Part shown: positions 47,270 through 59,866 of the stretch, piece after piece
How the letters are laid out: the number at the start of each line of letters is the position of its first letter
Numbering within the stretch: the first letter of the stretch is position 1
Assembly (NCBI RefSeq): GCF_028554725.1
Contig: NC_071668.1
Span: 48,031,732 to 48,095,731 of the forward strand
Source of the DNA: Zeugodacus cucurbitae
Taxonomy: Eukaryota; Arthropoda; Insecta; Diptera; Tephritidae
DNA: 64,000 nt
Direction of reading: 5' to 3'
Position numbers and translations under genes: made by a program
Notes under the pieces: model-generated
The model's input: only the letters and a program-made list of their open reading frames with translations
Database searches by the model: none
Told to the model about the DNA's origin: nothing

Positions 47270-47454
47270 TTTTTTTTAATTGTTAAACTGTTGCTGTCAA
47301 GAAGCCATTCTGTTTGTGTTTTTGTAAAGAAATATTTATTTAAAAATTTAAGAAAAATATACAAAAGGATATTACACTTTGGATCTTATAAATATATAAA
47401 TGTAAAATTTGTAAAAATAAATAATCGCCAAGCGACTTCAGACGCATTCTGTAA

Positions 47455-49449
47455 TTATTGTTGAGAAATGCCCTCCATTTCTAAGGCTCGGAAAATCTTA
47501 GAAATCGAGTAAATAAAGGCAGCGGTGCGTAAATCATTGCAGAGACCGAATTCATTGGCCACAATCTTAATGCCTGCCCCCGCAGTTTCCATAACTGTTT
47601 GTAGTCCTGCGTCTACAATATCCGCCTCCTTCGTACAGTCTCTTATGAGCTTTAACTTTTTGTTTGGCTTGAACTTATCCTAAATAAATAAATTAAAAAA
47701 ATTCATATTAACAAATTAACTTATTTGCACGGTGGTCAAAGTTCACTTACCTCGCACTCATTCATGGAGTTAAAGATCTCGTTGATTATGGCTTTCTCGC
47801 GTTTAACATTCATTTTGCCATAAGATACATGATTGATATTCTTTAAGTACTCAAAGTAGGATACCGTTACACCGCCAGCATTGCAAAACAAATCCGGTAT
47901 AATGAGTACATTCTTTTTACGTAATATTTCATCGGCAGCTGGCGTCGAAGGACCATTAGCGCCTTCTAAAATCATCTTGGCTTGTACACTGTTAGCATTT
48001 TCGACAGTGAGAACCTTTTGCGTAGAGCAAGGCATTAGTATATCGCATTTTTCACCCAACAAACTGCCCTCTTTTTCGGTGGCTTTGGTATAGCCCTTGA
48101 TTGATTTATTATTTTTTGCATAATACTCCATTAAGTCCTAAGTATATGAAGAAAATTAAAAAAATATTATCATGGAGATATTTATTTTCAATACGCCACA
48201 TACCTTTGGATCAATGCCATTCTCATTTACTAGAGACACGTCAAATTCTTGAACACCGATCAGTTTGGCACCGGCTTCCACTACAAAAACGGATGCATGG
48301 GAACCGACATTGCCAAACCCTTGTACGATCACGGTTTTATCTTTCCAACCAGTCTTCCAGCCTAATAAATCCATCCAATCTTTATCCATAATAAAACATT
48401 CAGCCGCCTTAAATAGACCACGTCCCGTGGCGGCGGTGCGACCATTTATACCGCCTATTTCTACTGGCTTACCAGTCGTGATGGCCAATGCATCTACATC
48501 GTTATAGCCTAGAAGAACAATTTATTTGTCTATCAAGACGTTTTCTAATATTTCATAAAAAAAAATTACCAAAAGTTTTAATATATTGATCCACCAACCA
48601 ACTCATCTCGCGTTGGCTGGTATTCACATCTGGTGCCGGTACATCTATACCCGGACCTATCATATTGCGACGTAATAGCTCCATTGTATAGCGACGCGTA
48701 ATTGTTTGCAATTCTTGTGCAGTATACTTCTTCGGGTCGATACGTATGCCACCCTTGGAACCACCAAACGGTACATTCACGCAAGCCGTCTTAAACGCCA
48801 TCAGATAAGCCAAAGCGCGTATCTCATCGGCGTCGACGTCCATGGCAAAACGTATGCCTACAAAAGAGGAACGGATATGATCAGTCAGTTATATATATCA
48901 TGCTAGACATCAGCAGTTGAAGCATTGAAAAGGAAGAACATTTTCTTGAAACACACAACTACATGCATATATTCTAGAAAATTCGTTGAGAAATTTTTTG
49001 AATATACCAGCTTTTCTAGAAAAATAATAGCCAATAATATAATTGAACCCACCGCCTTTGAGTGGTAATCTGTGTCTAGTGTGGTGTGCGCGATAGCCGG
49101 TGATTAGCTCGTAATTGCCATCACTTCTTATTATAGGGAAGGTAACTTCCAATAGATTTGTAGTGCAGCCCATCAATTTAAGCATGGCGGAAACACGTTG
49201 TTCACGCTGTTCCTTCTTCATGTAAGGATACTTTTCCAGCTCCTTTATCATCATCGGCTCCATTAGCTGAGCGGCCGAGTGATAATAATACTCAACCATG
49301 TGTGCAAATGGTGGGTCTTTGTCTTTATTGATTTTTTCCAAATGCTTGGGCATCACGTGCTTTTCACGCGTAGCCCCAAGTCCGGTCCAGTTTAAAACTG
49401 TCTTCGATAGTGAAGATCGTAAAAGTTTACCATTTAAAAGGAAGGACAT
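47455..49449 (-). CDS. Glutamate dehydrogenase, GDH copy 15 (intact)
   Basis: The exons are complement(47455..47679, 47751..48137, 48204..48508, 48570..48857, 49053..49449). All frames are open. I see no amino-acid difference from copy 1 in exons 1 to 4. The T-run 5' of the start codon is followed by TTTTGTGTTTTTG, with one TG fewer than in most copies, a form shared with copies 16 and 18. Confidence 0.9.
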
Positions 49450-49903
49450 ATTGCCTTGCGATAATGCAATCCCAGTTATGATTTTTTTTTGTGTTTTTGT
49501 AAGAAATTTTTTGCACTCACTTTTACGGCAATTATTTTGGTATCCGCTGATTTTGTTGTATATTGTATATATACAATTGTATTACGAATATATAAATATT
49601 CCACAATAATCAGTAAGAAAATATTTTTTGTTTATTTATTATTTGCGTCAGGTTTTTTTTTGTAATTATATTCTTCGAGAACAAATTCAAATCGCTCCGT
49701 TCAACACAACTGTTCTTATGAAAATCTCAATATCAACTGAACTGAGAAAAATAAATTTGACAATATTGACTGTTTATGTTTTGAAGTTTTGATTTTTTCT
49801 GTTGAAAATATGTTAATGTTAATGTTTTTTTAATGTTAATTATTTTATTCTGGCAAAAATTTTGGATTTTGGGGATCGTAAAAAATGACGAATAATGCAT
49901 AAT

Positions 49904-50134
49904 AACCCCTACCCACTTCCTACGCTATTTTTGGTGCATTTGGTGGATGGATTTTTGGTACCATTCACCACTTTTTTGGTGCATTTTGGTGCATTTGATG
50001 CATTGGCGCGTGGTGAAAAACCGATTTTTTCACGGCGCGCAAAGGGGGTTATACAGGTCGTATGAGTACCATATTACCAAAAACAGAAAAACAGATATAA
50101 GGGTACCAAAAACAGAGGTATTTGGGTAGGGGTT
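49904..50134. mobile_element. MITE-like inverted-repeat element at unit junction 16, both ends mutated
   Basis: 231-bp element with one change in the left terminal repeat (CCCACTTCC) and two in the right one (GGTATTTGGGTAGG). The change AAAGGGGG for AAATGGGG at the hairpin foot is seen from here to the window end. Confidence 0.6.
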
Positions 50135-50451
50135 TTGTTTTTTAATTGTAAAACTGTTGCTGTCAAGAAGCCATTTTGTTTGTGTTTGTGTAAAGAAATA
50201 TTTATTTAAAAATTGAAGAAAAATATACAAAAGGATATTACACTTTGGATCTTATAAATATATAAATGTAAAATGTGTAAAAATAAACAATCGCCTAGCG
50301 ACTTCAGACGCATTCTGCAATTATTGCTGAGAAATGCCCTCCAATTCTAATGCTCGGAAAATCTTCGAAATCGAGTAAATAAAGGCGGCGGTGCGTAAAT
50401 CATTGCAGTGGTGAATACCACCAAAATTGGCGTAGTAAGTGGGTAGGGGTT
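50135..50451 (-). repeat. 317-bp tail block with truncated GDH exon 5 (unit 16)
   Basis: Exon 5 fragment at 50321-50408. The junction relic reads GTGAATACCACC, a change shared with both tail blocks of unit 17. Confidence 0.85.
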
Positions 50452-50635
50452 TTTTTTTAATTGTTAAACTGTTGCTGTCAAGAAGCCATTCTGTTTGTGT
50501 TTTTGTAAAGAAATATTTATTTAAAAATTTAAGAAAAATATACAAAAGGATATTACACTTTGGATCTTATAAATATATAAATGTAAAATTTGTAAAAATA
50601 AATAATCGCCAAGCGACTTCAGACGCATTCTGTAA

Positions 50636-52629
50636 TTATTGTTGAGAAATGCCCTCCATTTCTAAGGCTCGGAAAATCTTAGAAATCGAGTAAATAAAGG
50701 CAGCGGTGCGTAAATCATTGCAGAGACCGAATTCATTGGCCACAATCTTAATGCCTGCCCCCGCAGTTTCCATAACTGTTTGTAGTCCTGCGTCTACAAT
50801 ATCCGCCTCCTTCGTACAGTCTCTTATGAGCTTTAACTTTTTGTTTGGCTTGAACTTATCCTAAATAAATAAATTAAAAAAATTCATATTAACAAATTAA
50901 CTTATTTGCACGGTGGTCAAAGTTCACTTACCTCGCACTCATTCATGGAGTTAAAGATCTCGTTGATTATGGCTTTCTCGCGTTTAACATTCATTTTGCC
51001 ATAAGATACATGATTGATATTCTTTAAGTACTCAAAGTAGGATACCGTTACACCGCCAGCATTGCAAAACAAATCCGGCATAATGAGTACATTCTTTTTA
51101 CGTAATATTTCATCGGCAGCTGGCGTCGAAGGACCATTAGCGCCTTCTAAAATCATCTTGGCTTCTACACTGTTAGCATTTTCGACAGTGAGAACCTTTT
51201 GCGTAGAGCAAGGCATTAGTATATCGCATTTTTCACCCAACAAACTGCCCTCTTTTTCGGTGGCTTTGGTATAGCCCTTGATTGATTTATTATTTTTTGC
51301 ATAATACTCCATTAAGTCCTAAGTATATGAAGAAAATTAAAAAAATATTATCATGGAGATATTTATTTTCAATACGCCACATACCTTTGGATCTATGCCA
51401 TTCTCATTTACTAGAGACACGTCAAATTCTTGAACACCGATCAGTTTGGCACCGGCTTCCACTACAAAAACGGATGCATGGGAACCGACATTGCCAAACC
51501 CTTGTACGATCACGGTTTTATCTTTCCAACCAGTCTTCCAGCCTAATAAATCCATCCAATCTTTATCCATAATAAAACATTCAGCCGCCTTAAATAGACC
51601 ACGTCCCGTGGTGGCGGTGCGACCATTTATACCGCCTATTTCTACTGGCTTACCAGTCGTGATGGCCAATGCATCTACATCGTTATAGCCTAGAAGAACA
51701 ATTTATTTGTCTATCAAGACGTTTTCTAATATTTCATAAAAAAAATTACCAAAAGTTTTAATATATTGATCCACCAACCAACTCATCTCGCGTTGGCTGG
51801 TATTCACATCTGGTGCCGGTACATCTATACCCGGACCTATCATATTGCGACGTAATAGCTCCATTGTATAGCGACGCGTAATTGTTTGCAATTCTTGTGC
51901 AGTATACTTCTTCGGGTCGATACGTATGCCACCCTTGGAACCACCAAACGGTACATTCACGCAAGCCGTCTTAAACGCCATCAGATAAGCCAAAGCGCGT
52001 ATCTCATCGGCGTCGACGTCCATGGCAAAACGTATGCCTACAAAAGAGGAACGGATATGATCAGTCAGTTATATATATCATGCTAGACATCAGCAGTTGA
52101 AGCATTGAAAAGGAAGAACATTTTCTTGAAACACACAACTACATGCATATATTCTAGAAAATTCGTTGAGAAATTTTTTGAATATACCAGCTTTTCTAGA
52201 AAAATAATAGCCAATAATATAATTGAACCCACCGCCTTTGAGTGGTAATCTGTGTCTAGTGTGGTGTGCGCGATAGCCGGTGATTAGCTCGTAATTGCCA
52301 TCACTTCTTATTATAGGGAAGGTAACTTCCAATAGATTTGTAGTGCAGCCCATCAATTTAAGCATGGCGGAAACACGTTGTTCACGCTGTTCCTTCTTCA
52401 TGTAAGGATACTTTTCCAGCTCCTTTATCATCATCGGCTCCATTAGCTGAGCGGCCGAGTGATAATAATACTCAACCATGTGTGCAAATGGTGGGTCTTT
52501 GTCTTTATTGATTTTTTCCAAATGCTTGGGCATCACGTGCTTTTCACGCGTAGCCCCAAGTCCGGTCCAGTTTAAAACTGTCTTCGATAGTGAAGATCGT
52601 AAAAGTTTACCATTTAAAAGGAAGGACAT
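50636..52629 (-). CDS. Glutamate dehydrogenase, GDH copy 16 (intact, subtype with Glu382)
   Basis: The exons are complement(50636..50860, 50932..51318, 51385..51689, 51750..52037, 52233..52629). All frames are open. Changes are A255T, Q382E and I410M. Q382E recurs in copies 18, 19 and 20 and marks a subfamily at this end of the window. Intron 2 is one A shorter, which lets the exon 2 frame run a few codons into the intron. The GTAATT donor is unchanged, so splicing should not be affected. Confidence 0.9.
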
Positions 52630-53083
52630 ATTGCCTTGCGATAATGCAATCCCAGTTATGATTTTTTTTTGTGTTTTTGTAAGAAATTTTTTGCACTCAC
52701 TTTTTCGGCAATTATTTTGGTATCCGCTGATTTTGTTGTATATTGTATATATACAATTGTATTACGAATATATAAATATTCCACAATATTCAGTAAGAAA
52801 ATATTTTTTGTTTATTTATTATTTGCGTCAGGTTTTTTTTTGTAATTATATTCTTCGAGAACAAATTCAAATCGCTCCGTTCAACACAACTGTTCTTATG
52901 AAAATCTCAATATCAACTGAACTGAGAAAAATAAATTTGACAATATTGACTGTTTATGTTTTGAAGTTTTGATTTTTTCTGTTGAAAATGTGTTAATGTT
53001 AATGTTTTTTTAATGTTAATTATTTTATTCTGGCAAAAATTTTGGATTTTGGGGATCGTAAAAAATGACGAATAATGCATAAT

Positions 53084-53314
53084 AACCCCTACCCACTTAC
53101 TACGCTATTTTTGGTGCATTTGGTGGATGGATTTTTGGTACCATTCACCACTTTTTTGGTGCATTTTGGTGCATTTGATGCATTGGCGCGTGGTGAAAAA
53201 CCGATTTTTTCACGGCGCGCAAAGGGGGTTATACAGGTCGTATGAGTACCATACTACCAAAAACAGAAAAACAGATATAAGGGTACCAAAAACAGAGGTA
53301 AGTGGGTAGGGGTT
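53084..53314. mobile_element. MITE-like inverted-repeat element at unit junction 17
   Basis: 231-bp element with intact 17-bp terminal repeats, the AAAGGGGG variant and a private ACCATACTACC change. Confidence 0.6.
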
Positions 53315-53631
53315 TTGTTTTTTAATTGTAAAACTGTTGCTGTCAAGAAGCCATTTTGTTTGTGTTTTTGTAAAGAAATATTTATTTAAAAATTGAAGAA
53401 AAATATACAAAAGGATATTACACTTTGGATCTTATAAATATATAAATGTAAAATGTGTAAAAATAAACAATCGCCTAGCGACTTCAGACGCATTCTGCAA
53501 TTATTGCTGAGAAATGCCCTCCAATTCTAATGCTCGGAAAATCTTCGAAATCGAGTAAATAAAGGCGGCGGTGCGTAAATCATTGCAGTGGTGAATACCA
53601 CCAAAATTGGCGTAGTAAGTGGGTAGGGTTT
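53315..53631 (-). repeat. 317-bp tail block, first of two (unit 17)
   Basis: Exon 5 fragment at 53501-53588. It has GTTTTTGTAAAG where first blocks normally have GTTTGTGTAAAG. Confidence 0.85.
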
Positions 53632-53947
53632 TTTTTTTTAATTGTTAAACTGTTGCTGTCAAGAAGCCATTCTGTTTGTGTTTTTGTAAAGAAATATTTA
53701 TTTAAAAATTTAAGAAAAATATACAAAAGGATATTACACTTTGGATCTTATAAATATATAAATGTAAAATGTGTAAAAATAAACAATCGCCTAGCGACTT
53801 CAGACGCATTCTGCAATTATTGCTGAGAAATGCCCTTCAATTCTAATGCTCGGAAAATCTTCGAAATCGAGTAAATAAAGGCGGCGGTGCGTAAATCATT
53901 GCAGTGGTGAATACCACCAAAATTGGCGTAGTAAGTGGGTAGGGTTT
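53632..53947 (-). repeat. 317-bp tail block, second of two (unit 17)
   Basis: Exon 5 fragment at 53817-53904, with the CCCTTCAATTC variant also found in the third tail block of unit 4. The lower half is of the intact-gene flank type, so the block is mosaic. Confidence 0.85.
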
Positions 53948-54132
53948 TTTTTTTTAATTGTTAAACTGTTGCTGTCAAGAAGCCATTCTGTTTGTGTTTT
54001 TGTAAAGAAATATTTATTTAAAAATTTAAGAAAAATATACAAAAGGATATTACACTTTGGATCTTATAAATATATAAATGTAAAATTTGTAAAAATAAAT
54101 AATCGCCAAGCGACTTCAGACGCATTCTGTAA

Positions 54133-56127
54133 TTATTGTTGAGAAATGCCCTCCATTTCTAAGGCTCGGAAAATCTTAGAAATCGAGTAAATAAAGGCAG
54201 CGGTGCGTAAATCATTGCAGAGACCGAATTCATTGGCCACAATCTTAATGCCTGCCCCCGCAGTTTCCATAACTGTTTGTAGTCCTGCGTCTACAATATC
54301 CGCCTCCTTCGTACAGTCTCTTATGAGCTTTAACTTTTTGTTTGGCTTGAACTTATCCTAAATAAATAAATTAAAAAAATTCATATTAACAAATTAACTT
54401 ATTTGCACGGTGGTCAAAGTTCACTTACCTCGCACTCATTCATGGAGTTAAAGATCTCGTTGATTATGGCTTTCTCGCGTTTAACATTCATTTTGCCATA
54501 AGATACATGATTGATATTCTTTAAGTACTCAAAGTAGGATACCGTTACACCGCCAGCATTGCAAAACAAATCCGGTATAATGAGTACATTCTTTTTACGT
54601 AATATTTCATCGGCAGCTGGCGTCGAAGGACCATTAGCGCCTTCTAAAATCATCTTGGCTTGTACACTGTTAGCATTTTCGACAGTGAGAACCTTTTGCG
54701 TAGAGCAAGGCATTAGTATATCGCATTTTTCACCCAACAAACTGCCCTCTTTTTCGGTGGCTTTGGTATAGCCCTTGATTGATTTATTATTTTTTGCATA
54801 ATACTCCATTAAGTCCTAAGTATATGAAGAAAATTAAAAAAATATTATCATGGAGATATTTATTTTCAATACGCCACATACCTTTGGATCTATGCCATTC
54901 TCATTTACTAGAGACACGTCAAATTCTTGAACACCGATCAGTTTGGCACCGGCTTCCACTACAAAAACGGATGCATGGGAACCGACATTGCCAAACCCTT
55001 GTACGATCACGGTTTTATCTTTCCAACCAGTCTTCCAGCCTAATAAATCCATCCAATCTTTATCCATAATAAAACATTCAGCCGCCTTAAATAGACCACG
55101 TCCCGTGGCGGCGGTGCGACCATTTATACCGCCTATTTCTACTGGCTTACCAGTCGTGATGGCCAATGCATCTACATCGTTATAGCCTAGAAGAACAATT
55201 TATTTGTCTATCAAGACGTTTTCTAATATTTCATAAAAAAAAATTACCAAAAGTTTTAATATATTGATCCACCAACCAACTCATCTCGCGTTGGCTGGTA
55301 TTCACATCTGGTGCCGGTACATCTATACCCGGACCTATCATATTGCGACGTAATAGCTCCATTGTATAGCGACGCGTAATTGTTTGCAATTCTTGTGCAG
55401 TATACTTCTTCGGGTCGATACGTATGCCACCCTTGGAACCACCAAACGGTACATTCACGCAAGCCGTCTTAAACGCCATCAGATAAGCCAAAGCGCGTAT
55501 CTCATCGGCGTCGACGTCCATGGCAAAACGTATGCCTACAAAAGAGGAACGGATATGATCAGTCAGTTATATATATCATGCTAGACATCAGCAGTTGAAG
55601 CATTGAAAAGGAAGAACATTTTCTTGAAACACACAACTACATGCATATATTCTAGAAAATTCGTTGAGAAATTTTTTGAATATACCAGCTTTTCTAGAAA
55701 AATAATAGCCAATAATATAATTGAACCCACCGCCTTTGAGTGGTAATCTGTGTCTAGTGTGGTGTGCGCGATAGCCGGTGATTAGCTCGTAATTGCCATC
55801 ACTTCTTATTATAGGGAAGGTAACTTCCAATAGATTTGTAGTGCAGCCCATCAATTTAAGCATGGCGGAAACACGTTGTTCACGCTGTTCCTTCTTCATG
55901 TAAGGATACTTTTCCAGCTCCTTTATCATCATCGGCTCCATTAGCTGAGCGGCCGAGTGATAATAATACTCAACCATGTGTGCAAATGGTGGGTCTTTGT
56001 CTTTATTGATTTTTTCCAAATGCTTGGGCATCACGTGCTTTTCACGCGTAGCCCCAAGTCCGGTCCAGTTTAAAACTGTCTTCGATAGTGAAGATCGTAA
56101 AAGTTTACCATTTAAAAGGAAGGACAT
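54133..56127 (-). CDS. Glutamate dehydrogenase, GDH copy 17 (intact)
   Basis: The exons are complement(54133..54357, 54429..54815, 54882..55186, 55248..55535, 55731..56127). All frames are open and no amino-acid difference from copy 1 is visible in exons 1 to 4. Unlike copies 16 and 18 to 20 it has Gln382, so the Glu382 subfamily is interrupted here. With two tail blocks its unit is the longest without a transposon after unit 4. Confidence 0.9.
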
Positions 56128-56582
56128 ATTGCCTTGCGATAATGCAATCCCAGTTATGATTTTTTTTGTGTGTTTTTGTAAGAAATTTTTTGCACTCACT
56201 TTTTCGGCAATTATTTTGGTATCCGCTGATTTTGTTGTATATTGTATATATACAATTGTATTACGAATATATAAATATTCCACAATATTCAGTAAGAAAA
56301 TATTTTTTGTTTATTTATTATTTGCGTCAGGTTTTTTTTTGTAATTATATTCTTCGAGAACAAATTCAAATCGCTCCGTTCAACACAACTGTTCTTATGA
56401 AAATCTCAATATCAACTGAACTGAGAAAAATAAATTTGACAATATTGACTGTTTATGTTTTGAAGTTTTGATTTTTTCTGTTGAAAATATGTTAATGTTA
56501 ATGTTTTTTTAATGTTAATTATTTTATTCTGGCAAAAATTTTGGATTTTGGGGATCGTAAAAAATGACGAATAATGCATAAT

Positions 56583-56814
56583 AACCCCTACCCACTTACT
56601 ACGCTATTTTTTGGTGCATTTGGTGGATGGATTTTTGGTACCATTCACCACTTTTTTGGTGCATTTTGGTGCATTTGATGCATTGGCGCGTGGTGAAAAA
56701 CCGATTTTTTCACGGCGCGCAAAGGGGGTTATACAGGTCGTATGAGTACCATATTACCAAAAACAGAAAAACAGATATAAGGGTACCAAAAACAGAGGTA
56801 AGTGGGTAGGGGTT
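56583..56814. mobile_element. MITE-like inverted-repeat element at unit junction 18
   Basis: 232 bp: one extra T in the left arm (CTATTTTTTGG), shared with junctions 19 and 20. No tail block follows. Confidence 0.6.
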
Positions 56815-57000
56815 TTGTTTTTTAATTGTAAAACTGTTGCTGTCAAGAAGCCATTTTGTTTGTGTTTGTGTAAAGAAATATTTATTTAAAAATTGAAGAA
56901 AAATATACAAAAGGATATTACACTTTGGATCTTATAAATATATAAATGTAAAATTTGTAAAAATAAATAATCGCCAAGCGACTTCAGACGCATTCTGTAA

Positions 57001-58995
57001 TTATTGTTGAGAAATGCCCTCCATTTCTAAGGCTCGGAAAATCTTAGAAATCGAGTAAATAAAGGCAGCGGTGCGTAAATCATTGCAGAGACCGAATTCA
57101 TTGGCCACAATCTTAATGCCTGCCCCCGCAGTTTCCATAACTGTTTGTAGTCCTGCGTCTACAATATCCGCCTCCTTCGTACAGTCTCTTATGAGCTTTA
57201 ACTTTTTGTTTGGCTTGAACTTATCCTAAATAAATAAATTAAAAAAATTCATATTAACAAATTAACTTATTTGCACGGTGGTCAAAGTTCACTTACCTCG
57301 CACTCATTCATGGAGTTAAAGATCTCGTTGATTATGGCTTTCTCGCGTTTAACATTCATTTTGCCATAAGATACATGATTGATATTCTTTAAGTACTCAA
57401 AGTAGGATACCGTTACACCGCCAGCATTGCAAAACAAATCCGGTATAATGAGTACATTCTTTTTACGTAATATTTCATCGGCAGCTGGCGTCGAAGGACC
57501 ATTAGCGCCTTCTAAAATCATCTTGGCTTCTACACTGTTAGCATTTTCGACAGTGAGAACCTTTTGCGTAGAGCAAGGCATTAGTATATCGCATTTTTCA
57601 CCCAACAAACTGCCCTCTTTTTCGGTGGCTTTGGTATAGCCCTTGATTGATTTATTATTTTTTGCATAATACTCCATTAAGTCCTAAGTATATGAAGAAA
57701 ATTAAAAAAAATATTATCATGGAGATATTTATTTTCAATACGCCACATACCTTTGGATCTATGCCATTCTCATTTACTAGAGACACGTCAAATTCTTGAA
57801 CACCGATCAGTTTGGCACCGGCTTCCACTACAAAAACGGATGCATGGGAACCGACATTGCCAAACCCTTGTACGATCACGGTTTTATCTTTCCAACCAGT
57901 CTTCCAGCCTAATAAATCCATCCAATCTTTATCCATAATAAAACATTCAGCCGCCTTAAATAGACCACGTCCCGTGGCGGCGGTGCGACCATTTATACCG
58001 CCTATTTCTACTGGCTTACCAGTCGTGATGGCCAATGCATCTACATCGTTATAGCCTAGAAGAACAATTTATTTGTCTATCAAGACGTTTTCTAATATTT
58101 CATAAAAAAAATTACCAAAAGTTTTAATATATTGATCCACCAACCAACTCATCTCGCGTTGGCTGGTATTCACATCTGGTGCCGGTACATCTATACCCGG
58201 ACCTATCATATTGCGACGTAATAGCTCCATTGTATAGCGACGCGTAATTGTTTGCAATTCTTGTGCAGTATACTTCTTCGGGTCGATACGTATGCCACCC
58301 TTGGAACCACCAAACGGTACATTCACGCAAGCCGTCTTAAACGCCATCAGATAAGCCAAAGCGCGTATCTCATCGGCGTCGACGTCCATGGCAAAACGTA
58401 TGCCTACAAAAGAGGAACGGATATGATCAGTCAGTTATATATATCATGCTAGACATCAGCAGTTGAAGCATTGAAAAGGAAGAACATTTTCTTGAAACAC
58501 ACAACTACATGCATATATTCTAGAAAATTCGTTGAGAAATTTTTTGAATATACCAGCTTTTCTAGAAAAATAATAGCCAATAATATAATTGAACCCACCG
58601 CCTTTGAGTGGTAATCTGTGTCTAGTGTGGTGTGCGCGATAGCCGGTGATTAGCTCGTAATTGCCATCACTTCTTATTATAGGGAAGGTAACTTCCAATA
58701 GATTTGTAGTGCAGCCCATCAATTTAAGCATGGCGGAAACACGTTGTTCACGCTGTTCCTTCTTCATGTAAGGATACTTTTCCAGCTCCTTTATCATCAT
58801 CGGCTCCATTAGCTGAGCGGCCGAGTGATAATAATACTCAACCATGTGTGCAAATGGTGGGTCTTTGTCTTTATTGATTTTTTCCAAATGCTTGGGCATC
58901 ACGTGCTTTTCACGCGTAGCCCCAAGTCCGGTCCAGTTTAAAACTGTCTTCGATAGTGAAGATCGTAAAAGTTTACCATTTAAAAGGAAGGACAT
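57001..58995 (-). CDS. Glutamate dehydrogenase, GDH copy 18 (intact, subtype with Glu382)
   Basis: The exons are complement(57001..57225, 57297..57683, 57751..58055, 58116..58403, 58599..58995). All frames are open, and Q382E is the only change seen. Intron 3 has one extra A and intron 2 one fewer. Both are homopolymer differences away from the splice sites. The unit has no tail block (2868 bp). Confidence 0.9.
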
Positions 58996-59448
58996 ATTGC
59001 CTTGCGATAATGCAATCCCAGTTATGATTTTTTTTTGTGTTTTTGTAAGAAATTTTTTGCACTCACTTTTTCGGCAATTATTTTGGTATCCGCTGATTTT
59101 GTTGTATATTGTATATATACAATTGTATTACGAATATATAAATATTCCACAATATTCAGTAAGAAAATATTTTTTGTTTATTTATTATTTGCGTCAGGTT
59201 TTTTTTGTAATTATTTTCTTCGAGAACAAATTCAAATCGCTCCGTTCAACACAACTGTTCTTATGAAAATCTCAATATCAACTGAACTGAGAAAAATAAA
59301 TTTGACAATATTGACTGTTTATGTTTTGAAGTTTTGATTTTTTCTGTTGAAAATATGTTAATGTTAATGGTTTTTTAATGTTAATTATTTTATTCTGGCA
59401 AAAATTTTGGATTTTGGGGATCGTAAAAAATGACGAATAATGCATAAT

Positions 59449-59680
59449 AACCCCTACCCACTTACTACGCTATTTTTTGGTGCATTTGGTGGATGGATTT
59501 TTGGTACCATTCACCACTTTTTTGGTGCATTTTGGTGCATTTGATGCATTGGCGCGTGGTGAAAAACCGATTTTTTCACGGCGCGCAAAGGGGGTTATAC
59601 AGGTCGTATGAGTACCATATTACCAAAAACAGAAAAACAGATATAAGGGTACCAAAAACAGAGGTAAGTGGGTAGGGGTT
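59449..59680. mobile_element. MITE-like inverted-repeat element at unit junction 19
   Basis: 232-bp form with the extra T. The adjoining 5' flank has TTAATGGTTTTTTAATG, shared with junction 20. No tail block follows. Confidence 0.6.
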
Positions 59681-59866
59681 TTGTTTTTTAATTGTAAAAC
59701 TGTTGCTGTCAAGAAGCCATTTTGTTTGTGTTTGTGTAAAGAAATATTTATTTAAAAATTGAAGAAAAATATACAAAAGGATATTACACTTTGGATCTTA
59801 TAAATATATAAATGTAAAATTTGTAAAAATAAATAATCGCCAAGCGACTTCAGACGCATTCTGTAA